Of a stretch of DNA of 64,000 bases, positions 1-8,347 are shown piece by piece. Position 1 is the stretch's first letter; each line of letters begins with the position of its first letter. Under the pieces are notes generated by a model, which was given only the letters and a program-made list of their open reading frames with translations, was not told the origin of the DNA and did not search any database. The DNA is from Aequoribacter fuscus. Lineage in GTDB: Bacteria; Pseudomonadota; Gammaproteobacteria; Pseudomonadales; Halieaceae. The stretch is from positions 992,001 through 1,056,000 of the forward strand of contig NZ_CP036423.1 in NCBI RefSeq assembly GCF_009910365.1. Direction: 5' to 3'. Both the position numbers and the translations under genes were made by a program.

Positions 1-1
1 A

Positions 2-1099
2 CTGCAGGATCGAATGAAGGATAAAGCGACCTTCAAGGCGGCGGTGATTGAATGGCAGAAAAAGCTCCACGCTAAAGGTTGGATTGCTCCCGGTTGGCCT
101 GTTCAATATGGCGGTACCGGCTGGACCCCAACCCAGAAGTACATTTATGACTCGGAGCGCGCCTCGGCAGGTGTTCGCGACAACGTCCCCTTTGGATTAA
201 CCATGGTGGGTCCCGTGATCTACAACTTTGGTACCGAAGAGCAAAAAGCACAATTCTTGCCTCGAATCTTAGCCAGTGATGACTGGTGGTGTCAGGGTTA
301 CTCTGAGCCAGGATCAGGCTCAGATTTGGCGTCCTTAAAGACCAAAGCAGAGCGCGATGGCGACGACTACATCGTTAATGGCGCAAAAATTTGGACCACC
401 TATGCGCAGTACGCCGATTGGATTTTCTGTTTGGTGCGCACCAGCAATGAGGGCAAGAAACAAGAGGGTATCAGCTTCCTGCTGATCGATATGAAAACCC
501 CCGGAATCAAAGTGAACCCTATTGTTTCTATCGATAACCACCACAGCTTAAACGAGGTCGAATTCAACAACGTTCGTGTTCCTGTAGCGAATCGTATCGG
601 CGAAGAGAACCGCGGTTGGCACATTGCGAAATCCTTGCTTGAGCACGAACGTACCGGTATTGCCGGCGTGGCCGACTGTAAGCGCGCTGTGACTGAAATT
701 AAACGACTCGCGTCCGTCGAAGTGAACGGTGGTAAGGCTTTGATCGAAAATCCCAACTTTCAAAGTCGTTTGGCCGATATCGATATTGAATTAATGGCGT
801 TGGAGTACACGGAATTGCGTGTGCTGGCCAGCCTTTCGAGCGGGGGTGCACCTGGCCCTGAGTCATCAATGTTAAAAATCAAAGGCACCGAGATGCAGCA
901 GGCAACTCAAACTTTAATGATGGATTTGGCCGCTTATTATCAGGGCGTATTGCCAACAGATCTTAGCCCCGAAGTGCTCGGACATTCCTTTGGTTCGCAA
1001 GCTCGTCAGTCGTTTATGTACGGCCGTGCCTCCACCATTTATGGTGGTTCGAACGAAGTACAGAAAAACATCATCGCGAAAGCCGTGCTTGGCTTGTAA
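2..1099 (+). CDS. Acyl-CoA dehydrogenase (5' end cut by window edge)
   Basis: FAD-dependent acyl-CoA dehydrogenase, expected to introduce the alpha-beta double bond of an acyl-CoA. The reading frame stays open to the window edge upstream of the first ATG at 14. The family is usually about 390-400 residues, so roughly 30-40 N-terminal residues probably lie outside. Visible signatures are the middle-domain stretch around WCQGYSEPGSGSD and the C-terminal YGGSNEVQKNIIAK. Where classical MCAD-type enzymes have the catalytic Glu of YEGT, this protein has Gly. It is followed 15 bp later by a second dehydrogenase, so the two may form a heteromeric enzyme as in actinobacterial FadE pairs. The family is certain; the substrate is unknown. 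Confidence 0.93.
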   Translation: MQDRMKDKATFKAAVIEWQKKLHAKGWIAPGWPVQYGGTGWTPTQKYIYDSERASAGVRDNVPFGLTMVGPVIYNFGTEEQKAQFLPRILASDDWWCQGYSEPGSGSDLASLKTKAERDGDDYIVNGAKIWTTYAQYADWIFCLVRTSNEGKKQEGISFLLIDMKTPGIKVNPIVSIDNHHSLNEVEFNNVRVPVANRIGEENRGWHIAKSLLEHERTGIAGVADCKRAVTEIKRLASVEVNGGKALIENPNFQSRLADIDIELMALEYTELRVLASLSSGGAPGPESSMLKIKGTEMQQATQTLMMDLAAYYQGVLPTDLSPEVLGHSFGSQARQSFMYGRASTIYGGSNEVQKNIIAKAVLGL

Positions 1100-1114
1100 A
1101 GAAGGAGTAAACCC

Positions 1115-2254
1115 ATGAATTTTGATTTTAGTGAAGAGCAAAGCATGCTGCGCGACAGCGTAGCAAAGTACGTGCAAGATGATTACGACTGGGAGACTCG
1201 CAAAGCGATTGCGGCGAGCGATGGCGGTATGAGCCCAAACAACTGGCAAACGTTTGCTGAGTTGGGCTGGTTATCGGTGCCTTTTGAAGAACAGTATGGC
1301 GGTTTTGGCGGTGGTCCCGTTGATGTCATGGTCATGATGGAAGAGTTTGGTAAAGGCCTCGTGTTAGAGCCTTACTTGGCGACTGTTGTGCTGTTTGGTG
1401 GTTTACTGCAAAAGGGCTCTAATGACGCTTTGAAAGAAGCCTTAATCCCGAGCATTATTGATGGTTCTTGCTTAGGTGCGTTCGCGTACCTGGAGCGTCA
1501 AAGCCGTCACGAGATGAGCGATGTTCTGACGACAGTGGCCGCGGATGGTGATGATCGCATTATCAACGGCGAGAAGGTGGTGGTATTCAACGCAACCAAT
1601 GCCGGTCAATTTATCGTTTCCGCGCGCGCGAGCGGTAATCAGTCGGACAAAGACGGTTTGTCCTTATTCGTAGTACCTGCTGATGCCGAGGGTCTTGAGT
1701 TGGTCCCGTATCGCTTAATGGATGGTCAGGTGGTTGCCAATGTTCGCTTCAATAATGTGCGTGTGCCCGCAAGCAATGCCGTTTGTGCCGAAGGCGAGGC
1801 TTGGGATCTCATTAACGACGTAACGCAAGACGCGATCTTAGCGGTTAGCGCTGAGGCCTTAGGCATTATGGGGCAGTTGAACTCGAAAACGGTTGAATAC
1901 ACCAAAACTCGTGAACAGTTTGGTGTGAAAATTTCGATTTTCCAGGCGCTGCAGCACCGCATGGTCGAGACCTTTATGGCTTACGAGCAAACCAAATCTC
2001 TGCTCTACCGTGCTGTCTGCGATTTTGAGGCGGATAAGCCCGAGAAACGAGAGTCGTTATTGGCCCTAAAAATCATGATCGACAAAGCGGGTAAGCTGAT
2101 TTATAGCGAAGCGATACAGATGCACGGTGGTATGGGCATCACTGATGAGCTCGATATTGGTCACTACGCCAAGCGTTTAATGATGATTGGAACGGCGTTT
2201 GGCGATGCGATGCATCACTTGACTGAGTTCACTGAAGTTCGTTACGCGAGCTAG
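1115..2254 (+). CDS. Acyl-CoA dehydrogenase, second subunit-like
   Basis: Second acyl-CoA dehydrogenase, 379 residues, of normal family length. The start MNFDFSEEQ is preceded by a good AAGGAG ribosome site. Family landmarks are FNNVRVPASN in the beta domain, TREQFG, and a C-terminal QMHGGMGITDE segment. It is only about as similar to the upstream dehydrogenase as distant family members usually are, which argues against a recent duplication. Tight spacing to the upstream gene, and 11 bp to the SDR downstream, indicates one operon. An alpha2-beta2 heteromer with the upstream protein is possible (inference). The chain length or ring substrate cannot be read from sequence. Confidence 0.92.
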   Translation: MNFDFSEEQSMLRDSVAKYVQDDYDWETRKAIAASDGGMSPNNWQTFAELGWLSVPFEEQYGGFGGGPVDVMVMMEEFGKGLVLEPYLATVVLFGGLLQKGSNDALKEALIPSIIDGSCLGAFAYLERQSRHEMSDVLTTVAADGDDRIINGEKVVVFNATNAGQFIVSARASGNQSDKDGLSLFVVPADAEGLELVPYRLMDGQVVANVRFNNVRVPASNAVCAEGEAWDLINDVTQDAILAVSAEALGIMGQLNSKTVEYTKTREQFGVKISIFQALQHRMVETFMAYEQTKSLLYRAVCDFEADKPEKRESLLALKIMIDKAGKLIYSEAIQMHGGMGITDELDIGHYAKRLMMIGTAFGDAMHHLTEFTEVRYAS

Positions 2255-2265
2255 GAGATCGGCAC

Positions 2266-3057
2266 ATGGATATTAAAGGCAGCGTCGTTGTTGTAACGGG
2301 TGGTGGTAGTGGTATCGGTAAAGCTCTGTGCGAGCGTTTTCACGCAGAGGGAGCTGAAGCCATCGTTGTGGCAGATTTGAATCGAGAGGCAGCACAGTCT
2401 GTTGCGGATTCGCTGTCTGGCGTCGCCTTTGGTGTTGATGTGCGAGATGAGTCCCAAATTGCGAAGATGGTTGAGGATGTCATCGAGCAATTTGGGCGCA
2501 TTGACTTATTTTGCTCTAACGCGGGCATTATCGCAGGTGATGGCCCGCAGTGGTGGGCTACATCGGCGCCTAATAGTGTTTGGCAGGCGATGTGGGACAT
2601 TCATGTGATGTCCCATGTCTATGCTGCCCGCGCCTGTTTGCCCAGCATGATAGAGCGTGGCCAAGGCTACTTTTTAAACACTGCCTCTGCCGCGGGGCTG
2701 TTGAGCCAGATTGGTGATGCCGCCTATTCAACCACAAAGCATGCAGCGGTTGGATTTGCCGAATCGTTGGCTATTACGCACGGTGACGACGGCATTAAAG
2801 TCAGCGTTTTGTGCCCTCAAGCCGTTGATACCCCTATGATTCAAAGTGTCGAGGCGGGTGGTGTGGCCGGTGTTGATGGTGTTGCAACGCCCCAACACGT
2901 CGCCGATTGCGTTGTGGCTGGCATAAAAGAGGAGAGATTCTTGATTCTGCCTCACCCACAAGTGGACCAATATCGCGGTGCTAAAACGGCAAACTATGAC
3001 AGGTGGATAGGAGGTATGCGAAAATTACGGCGAGCTTACCCTAAACCCGAGTTGTAA
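2266..3057 (+). CDS. Short-chain dehydrogenase/reductase
   Basis: NAD(P)-dependent classical SDR of 263 residues. The N-terminal cofactor motif TGGGSGIG sits at about residues 11-18. NAG occurs in SNAGIIAG, and the catalytic YSTTK (Tyr-x3-Lys) is in the second half. The start follows an AGGAGAT ribosome site directly after the dehydrogenase stop. It probably acts on a hydroxyacyl or ketoacyl intermediate made by the two upstream dehydrogenases; this is inferred from context only. Its stop codon overlaps the aceK start as TAATG, so translation of the two is likely coupled. Confidence 0.9.
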   Translation: MDIKGSVVVVTGGGSGIGKALCERFHAEGAEAIVVADLNREAAQSVADSLSGVAFGVDVRDESQIAKMVEDVIEQFGRIDLFCSNAGIIAGDGPQWWATSAPNSVWQAMWDIHVMSHVYAARACLPSMIERGQGYFLNTASAAGLLSQIGDAAYSTTKHAAVGFAESLAITHGDDGIKVSVLCPQAVDTPMIQSVEAGGVAGVDGVATPQHVADCVVAGIKEERFLILPHPQVDQYRGAKTANYDRWIGGMRKLRRAYPKPEL

Positions 3058-4811
3058 TGCAGACCACTATCACGCCGGATACCGAAGTCCAAGAACGATT
3101 TGCCCGAGCCATTTTTAATGGTTTCGAGGCCTATTTCGCTGAATTTCAAAACATTACCTTAGCCGCTCGCTCTCGGTTTGAACGAGCGGATTGGTTGGGT
3201 ATGCACAAAGCCTCGACCGAGCGCATTGATCTCTACAAGAAAAAAGTGGGTGAGGTCATTCGCTACGTCGATGTGATCGCAGGTACCAATAAAAATGAGT
3301 ACCCTTTTTGGCGCGCTGTTAAGCAATATTATTCAGGCTTAATCGAAGGGCACAGCAACTTCGAAATTGCAGAGACCTTCTTCAATTCGGTCTATTGTTC
3401 GGTATTTGAGCATCGTCTGATCAAAGACGATCATGCCTTTGTGTTTTCTACGCAAGGTGATATGCCAAAGTCCGATATGACCCGGGTTTATCGATCATAC
3501 GCATGGCAAGACGATCCGTCGGTAACGTTTCGTGCTTTGCTGAAAGACTATGAGTTTGCGATCCCCTACGAAGATTTAGAGCGTGATCTAGATTCGATCA
3601 GCCAATTGCTGAGCTCTTTTCTGGCGCCAAAGTTCACCTTGCTGCCAGGCCAAACCGAAGTGCAAGTGCTAGAGCATCACTTTTTTAGAAATAAATGCGC
3701 GTATATCGTTGGGCGCATCGTGACGGGCGATGACAGTATGCCCTTTGTCATTCCGCTGTTGCACTCTGAAAAACACCAAATTTACGTCGACACCGTATTG
3801 TTTGGCTCGGATCGAGTGAGTGTGATTTTTAGTTTCACCCGCTCGTACTTCATGGTGGACGCCAGCGTGCCGTCTAAGTATGTGCGCTTTTTACAGCACC
3901 TAATGCCGGCTAAGCCTATTTCTGAAATATACAGCGCCATGGGCTACAACAAACACGGTAAAACGTACTATTACCGATGTGCAACGCGGCACATGCAGAC
4001 GACCAATGATAAGTTCATCATCGCGCCAGGGATCAAAGGCATGGTGATGAGTGTGTTTACCTTGCCGTCCTACGATTTCGTATTCAAGATTATTAAAGAC
4101 CGTTTCACCCCGCCCAAAGAGATGACGCGAGAGCAGGTAAAGGCCAAGTATCGCTTCGTAAAACGAGCCGATCGCGCAGGCCGCATGGCGGATACGCAAG
4201 AATTTAACCAGTTGGTGTTAGACCGTAGCCGCTTCTCGGATGAGTTGATGGAGGAGTTGTACGAGGTCGCCCCCTCGATTATTCATGAAAAGGGTTCGGC
4301 GCTGATCATTGACCACGTCTACGTCGAGCGCCGTATGACGCCGTTGAACCTGTATTTGCAAAACGCAACGGACGAACAAGTCTATGACGTGATGGATGAA
4401 TACGGTAACGCCATCAAACAGCTAGCGGCGGCCAATATATTCCCGGGTGACATGCTGTTGAAAAACTTTGGGGTCACTCGCCACGGTCGTGTTGTGTTTT
4501 ACGATTATGACGAAATTGTCCCTTTGGTCGAATGTAACTTTCGCAAGATTCCGGCGCCGCGCACTGAAGCGGAAGAAATGGCCAGTAAACCGTGGTACAC
4601 GGTTGGTCCCAACGATATTTTTCCGGAAGAGTTCAGGTTATTTTTCTCGGGCAATCAGCGCGCGCGTAAAGTTTTTGATCAAATGCATAGTGACTTGTAC
4701 GAAGCAAAATTCTGGCAAAATCTGCAAGATAAAATTAATTCCGGATACGTCGAAGATTTTTTCCCGTATCGACGTAAATACCGTTTCAATCCATTGAAGA
4801 AAACAGGGTAA
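3057..4811 (+). CDS. aceK: Isocitrate dehydrogenase kinase/phosphatase
   Basis: AceK, the bifunctional enzyme that phosphorylates and dephosphorylates isocitrate dehydrogenase to set the TCA/glyoxylate branch. At 584 residues it matches the usual 570-600. Recognisable blocks are the TRVYRSYAWQDDP region, the ATP-binding IAPGIKGMVM loop near residue 322, LIIDHVYVERRMTPLNLYL near 415-433, and the acidic FYDYDE near 482-487. It is not next to aceB or aceA here. It is translationally coupled to an SDR behind two acyl-CoA dehydrogenases, linking acetyl-CoA supply to glyoxylate-shunt control. The downstream phosphatase gene begins 4 bp after its stop. Confidence 0.97.
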   Translation: MQTTITPDTEVQERFARAIFNGFEAYFAEFQNITLAARSRFERADWLGMHKASTERIDLYKKKVGEVIRYVDVIAGTNKNEYPFWRAVKQYYSGLIEGHSNFEIAETFFNSVYCSVFEHRLIKDDHAFVFSTQGDMPKSDMTRVYRSYAWQDDPSVTFRALLKDYEFAIPYEDLERDLDSISQLLSSFLAPKFTLLPGQTEVQVLEHHFFRNKCAYIVGRIVTGDDSMPFVIPLLHSEKHQIYVDTVLFGSDRVSVIFSFTRSYFMVDASVPSKYVRFLQHLMPAKPISEIYSAMGYNKHGKTYYYRCATRHMQTTNDKFIIAPGIKGMVMSVFTLPSYDFVFKIIKDRFTPPKEMTREQVKAKYRFVKRADRAGRMADTQEFNQLVLDRSRFSDELMEELYEVAPSIIHEKGSALIIDHVYVERRMTPLNLYLQNATDEQVYDVMDEYGNAIKQLAAANIFPGDMLLKNFGVTRHGRVVFYDYDEIVPLVECNFRKIPAPRTEAEEMASKPWYTVGPNDIFPEEFRLFFSGNQRARKVFDQMHSDLYEAKFWQNLQDKINSGYVEDFFPYRRKYRFNPLKKTG

Positions 4812-4815
4812 AACT

Positions 4816-5523
4816 ATGGCCACTATTATGATGATTCGCCACGGCCAGGCGTCGTTTGGTACAGACAATTATGATCAGCTCTCGACGCTCGGGCAGCGCC
4901 AAGCTGATTTGATGGGCGAGTATTTTCGCGAGACGGGTGTTGTGTTTGACGCGGCCTATTCGGGCCAGCTGTCGCGGCAGCGTGAAACTTGCCAGCGCGT
5001 GTTGGCCAGCCAGCCCAATGCTGTTCAGCATCACATTGATCCTCGTTTCGATGAGGTTCGGAATGATGAGCAAGTCGAGATTTTATTTCCCGTCTTGGCA
5101 GAATCGGAACCGCGCCTAAATAAGTTAATGGAAAGCGCGATGCAGGACTCCAAGCACTATCAAAAAATTATCGAAGCGGTGTTTACGAACTGGGTTACAC
5201 GTGAAGAGCCCTATCCTGGCATACAGAGCTGGCATGAGTATTCAGAAGGCGTTATGTCGGGTTTATACGAGGTGATGCGCAACGAAGGCTCGGGTAAGAC
5301 GGTGGGTATTTTTACCTCTGGCGGTACCATAGCGACTGCTACTGCACTCGTATTGGGTGTGGGTGCCGATTTGGTGTATCGTTTTTATGAACCTGTGATT
5401 AATTGCTCGATTACTCAGTTCTTTTATTCGGGCGATAAAATCTCGTTAAGCCACTTTAATGACCATTCCGTTTTGCACAAGCTCAGTGCCAACTTGGGCG
5501 AACGGTTGGTGACTTATCGATGA
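4816..5523 (+). CDS. Histidine phosphatase family protein
   Basis: 235-residue member of the phosphoglycerate-mutase/histidine phosphatase superfamily. The catalytic RHG is at residues 8-10 (MIRHGQASFG). At the position where many members have a second catalytic His (HGG), this protein reads TSGGTIATA. Ser there is seen in a subgroup of the family, but activity should not be assumed. It lies directly behind aceK and overlaps the next phosphatase gene by ATGA, so the three genes probably share a transcript. The substrate is unknown. Confidence 0.85.
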   Translation: MATIMMIRHGQASFGTDNYDQLSTLGQRQADLMGEYFRETGVVFDAAYSGQLSRQRETCQRVLASQPNAVQHHIDPRFDEVRNDEQVEILFPVLAESEPRLNKLMESAMQDSKHYQKIIEAVFTNWVTREEPYPGIQSWHEYSEGVMSGLYEVMRNEGSGKTVGIFTSGGTIATATALVLGVGADLVYRFYEPVINCSITQFFYSGDKISLSHFNDHSVLHKLSANLGERLVTYR

Positions 5524-6074
5524 TCGAACTTGCCTTTGTTCGACACGGCGAAGCAGCGCATAGCTGGGGGGAGCATACCGATCCCGGTCTAAGCGAGTTG
5601 GGCAAACAACAAGCGGAACATGCAGCTTATACTCTCACAGGGATAGCACCCAGTGAGCTTGTGCTTATATCGAGCCCCAAGCTTCGAGCGCAGGAAACGG
5701 CAGCCCCCTTAGCCGATTTGCGCAGCGCACCTGTAATGATCGATGCCAACTTTCAGGAGGTTCCTAGCGTTACCGATTTAGCTAATCGACAAGAATGGTT
5801 AAAGAGTTTAATGCGAAGTCGCTGGAGCGAAGTTAAAGAGCCCGTCGTTAACACCTGGCGCGATAACATTATCGAGGGAGTTCATCGTTTGGGCCATCAT
5901 TCGGTGATCTTTACTCACTTCATGGTACTGAACGTCATTATCGGCCATGTACGTCAAGACGATCGGGTGCTGCAATTTTGGCCGGATAACGCCTCTATAA
6001 CACGTTGTCGGCTAAATAACGGAACACTGGAATTGGTGGAGTTGGGTGCCGAGCTCGACACCCAGGTGAACTAA
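5520..6074 (+). CDS. Histidine phosphatase family protein (second copy)
   Basis: 184-residue histidine phosphatase. The RHG motif is at residues 8-10 (VRHGEAAHS), SSPKLRAQETA follows, and THF late in the protein supplies the second His. The gene starts inside the stop codon of the previous phosphatase (ATGA). It is shorter than that gene and clearly divergent, so it is not a recent duplicate. Its end overlaps the convergent thioesterase gene by 4 bp. SixA-like phosphohistidine phosphatase or another small phosphatase are both possible; no specific substrate can be read. Confidence 0.8.
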   Translation: MIELAFVRHGEAAHSWGEHTDPGLSELGKQQAEHAAYTLTGIAPSELVLISSPKLRAQETAAPLADLRSAPVMIDANFQEVPSVTDLANRQEWLKSLMRSRWSEVKEPVVNTWRDNIIEGVHRLGHHSVIFTHFMVLNVIIGHVRQDDRVLQFWPDNASITRCRLNNGTLELVELGAELDTQVN

Positions 6075-6925
6075 GCTTTCTTAGGGCGCACACGGGCTAG
6101 ACTTTCTTGCACCGAAGAGGCGATTAAGACGCCATCTCTATTGTAGAAGCTGCCCCGACTGAACCCTCTATTCCCAAAAGCGCTAGGGCTGTCCTGATCC
6201 GCCAGTACAAAGTCATCTACTCTAAACGGGCGATGGAACCAAAGACCATGGTCTAAGCTAGCTGCTTGTACATCATCCTGCGCCGGTGATACAGGATGCG
6301 GATACATGGCGGTACCTAACAATCCGTAATCAGAGATGTACGCCAGCAGTACCTGGTGTAAACGATGGTCATCAGGTAATTCTTTTTGTACTCGAAACCA
6401 AAACTGTTGATGGGGATCCATCGGCTGAGGGTTCAGGTAGTCGCGTCGATGAACGTTGCGCCGCTCTACTGGGAAGTGGTTTGGTGGACGTAAAACGTTT
6501 GACAGACGTTCAGCGTGTTTCTCCCAATATTCCTCGTCCGTTTCTACTGTCTCGGGCTCTGGCGCTGGCGGCATTGGCATTTGGTGTTCAAAGCCTTCTT
6601 CCATTTTATGAAATGACGCCGACATGTTAAAAATAGGAATGCCGTCTTGCTTGGCAATAATTCGTCGGGTGGTGAAACTGCCGCCATCTCGAATCGGATC
6701 AACCTCAAACAATATTTGTTTGTTGGGATTGCCCGGACGCAAAAAATACGCGTGCAAGGAGTGTGCTGGGCGGTCTTCGTCGACGGTGCGTCCGGCCGCG
6801 TTTAGGCACTGAGCCAGCACTTGGCCACCAAAGATACGAGAGGGTTTGGCAGGGCTTTGCCCAACAAATACATATTTGTCTATCTGCTCTACGTTCAGAT
6901 AATCAATAAGTTTATCGATGTCCAT
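6071..6925 (-). CDS. tesB: Acyl-CoA thioesterase II
   Basis: TesB-type double-hotdog thioesterase of 284 residues (E. coli TesB is about 286) that hydrolyses acyl-CoA to free acid and CoA. The signature SLDHGLWFHRPFRVDD and the closing block with SFYNRDG and ASSVQESL match the family, including the conserved Asp and Gln of the active site. It is transcribed after the TetR regulator, with the regulator's TAA and its own ATG overlapping (TAATG on the minus strand). This makes it a likely target of that regulator. Confidence 0.92.
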   Translation of the reverse strand: MDIDKLIDYLNVEQIDKYVFVGQSPAKPSRIFGGQVLAQCLNAAGRTVDEDRPAHSLHAYFLRPGNPNKQILFEVDPIRDGGSFTTRRIIAKQDGIPIFNMSASFHKMEEGFEHQMPMPPAPEPETVETDEEYWEKHAERLSNVLRPPNHFPVERRNVHRRDYLNPQPMDPHQQFWFRVQKELPDDHRLHQVLLAYISDYGLLGTAMYPHPVSPAQDDVQAASLDHGLWFHRPFRVDDFVLADQDSPSAFGNRGFSRGSFYNRDGVLIASSVQESLARVRPKKA

Positions 6926-8223
6926 TAATTTTCCTGGGGGTTTAACAAACCATTGATTAAAGTGTCGAAGTACTCAATGGCAGTGTCGTGAATGTTGTCG
7001 ATTGGGCGCCATGCTCTTAATTCCATTGCAGCGTTAAGCGCTCCGGTGATTAAGTTCTCGGCGACCAGAGTATTAATAGGGCGTATCGTGCGATCTTCGA
7101 TACCTTGCTCCAAAAAATGGCGCATCATGCGGTTGGTATTATTTGTTCTTCTTAGAATAGGCTTGCGGTGCTCTTCTGCCAGCGCGGTAATCGTGTTGTA
7201 GCGTACAAGTGGACCGGCCTCAGAGAGCTGTAGACCAAACAATTGATGGCAGGTGCTGACGACCTTGTTTAAACCCTGATCATCACGTTCGACGATGGGG
7301 GCATACGCAGCTTCGATTTGATCTAACGAGTAGTCATAGCAGCGATACAGTAATTCATCTTTTGAGTTGATGTGGTAGTAAAACGCACCTTTAGATACAT
7401 TTAAAAACTCAGCGATCTCATCAAGTGAGGTACCGCTAAATCCTTTACGGTTGAAGAACCGCGTACCCGCTTTAAAGAAAGCTTCTTGCTTTAAGCGGTT
7501 TTGAGCATCTCGGTCAAAACCTGGTTGAACCGGAGGCGACTGCAGTTTTTGTTCCGGCATTTGTTCGTAAGTGTAGGGGGCAGCGGCTACGCCTGACAAA
7601 ATGATCGATGCTGCTGCCTCAGCTAAGGCTGGAATCTCATCGTTGGGGACGGGCTCGAGCCAATAAAAACTCCAATCGAGTGCGCCAATCAAGGCTCTAG
7701 TCGAAGTGGTCGTCCGAACCTGTCTGAACTCGCCAGCATCGATGCCTTGCTGAATAAACGCCCTGAGTTTTTTGAACATGGCAATATAGCCGGCCTCTAT
7801 TTCCGTTCTTCGCTTCTCTTTTAAACTGGCGATTTCTAGCAAGGCAGCTACGTGATGTCCGCGGCCCTCTTTAGCCAAGCGAATTGCATCGAAATGGGCG
7901 TTGATGTATGCACGGATACGGTCGCTGGCGCTGCTTTGAGTTTGTTCTATTTCAGATAAGGTGTTCAGCACACCCTCGAGCGTGGCCTTATAACACTGAT
8001 AGATCAGATCTTCTTTGGTTTTTACGTAGTAGTAAAGACTGGTCTTTGTTAAGCCCAGAGTCGCGGCCACATCAGCTAACGTGGTGGCACGGGCGCCTTT
8101 TGAGTTGAATAGCTTTGCGGCTTCGGACAAGATGGCCGCTCTTTTGGCCGCGTGTTGGGCTGTTTTGTCAAACGGCGAGCCCTGGCTTAGAGCTGCAGAT
8201 TTAACAATTGAATTCTTGGGCAA
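6925..8223 (-). CDS. Tandem (double-headed) TetR family regulator
   Basis: 432 residues, about twice a normal TetR protein. Two complete TetR N-terminal helix-turn-helix units are visible. The first spans about residues 26-72 (LADVAATLGLTKTSLYYYVK) and the second about 240-288 (LDEIAEFLNVSKGAFYYHIN). Each is followed by its own ligand-domain-sized segment, so the protein looks like a covalent dimer. The first in-frame start is TTG, with no ATG nearby and only a weak ribosome site, so the exact N-terminus is uncertain. It is divergent from the crotonase gene and coupled to tesB, suggesting control of acyl-CoA metabolism. The ligand is presumably an acyl-CoA (inference). Confidence 0.85.
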   Translation of the reverse strand: MPKNSIVKSAALSQGSPFDKTAQHAAKRAAILSEAAKLFNSKGARATTLADVAATLGLTKTSLYYYVKTKEDLIYQCYKATLEGVLNTLSEIEQTQSSASDRIRAYINAHFDAIRLAKEGRGHHVAALLEIASLKEKRRTEIEAGYIAMFKKLRAFIQQGIDAGEFRQVRTTTSTRALIGALDWSFYWLEPVPNDEIPALAEAAASIILSGVAAAPYTYEQMPEQKLQSPPVQPGFDRDAQNRLKQEAFFKAGTRFFNRKGFSGTSLDEIAEFLNVSKGAFYYHINSKDELLYRCYDYSLDQIEAAYAPIVERDDQGLNKVVSTCHQLFGLQLSEAGPLVRYNTITALAEEHRKPILRRTNNTNRMMRHFLEQGIEDRTIRPINTLVAENLITGALNAAMELRAWRPIDNIHDTAIEYFDTLINGLLNPQEN

Positions 8224-8244
8224 GGTCAGTCTCGATTACTTAGG

Positions 8245-8260
8245 GTTCAGCATACTGAAC
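8245..8260. promoter_or_regulatory. Candidate TetR operator between tetR and crotonase
   Basis: Perfect inverted repeat GTTCAG-CATA-CTGAAC in the divergent intergenic region, 22 bp from the regulator start. Its position and symmetry fit an autoregulatory operator for the double-headed TetR protein. This rests on symmetry and position only; I know no published consensus that it matches. Confidence 0.45.
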
Positions 8261-8347
8261 TTTAGGTATTTTTTTTGTCGCTGTCTAGGGTAAGCTTTAG
8301 TACAAATTAGTGAATTGCTCCATATTTAGTATTTTTAAGGATCATTT

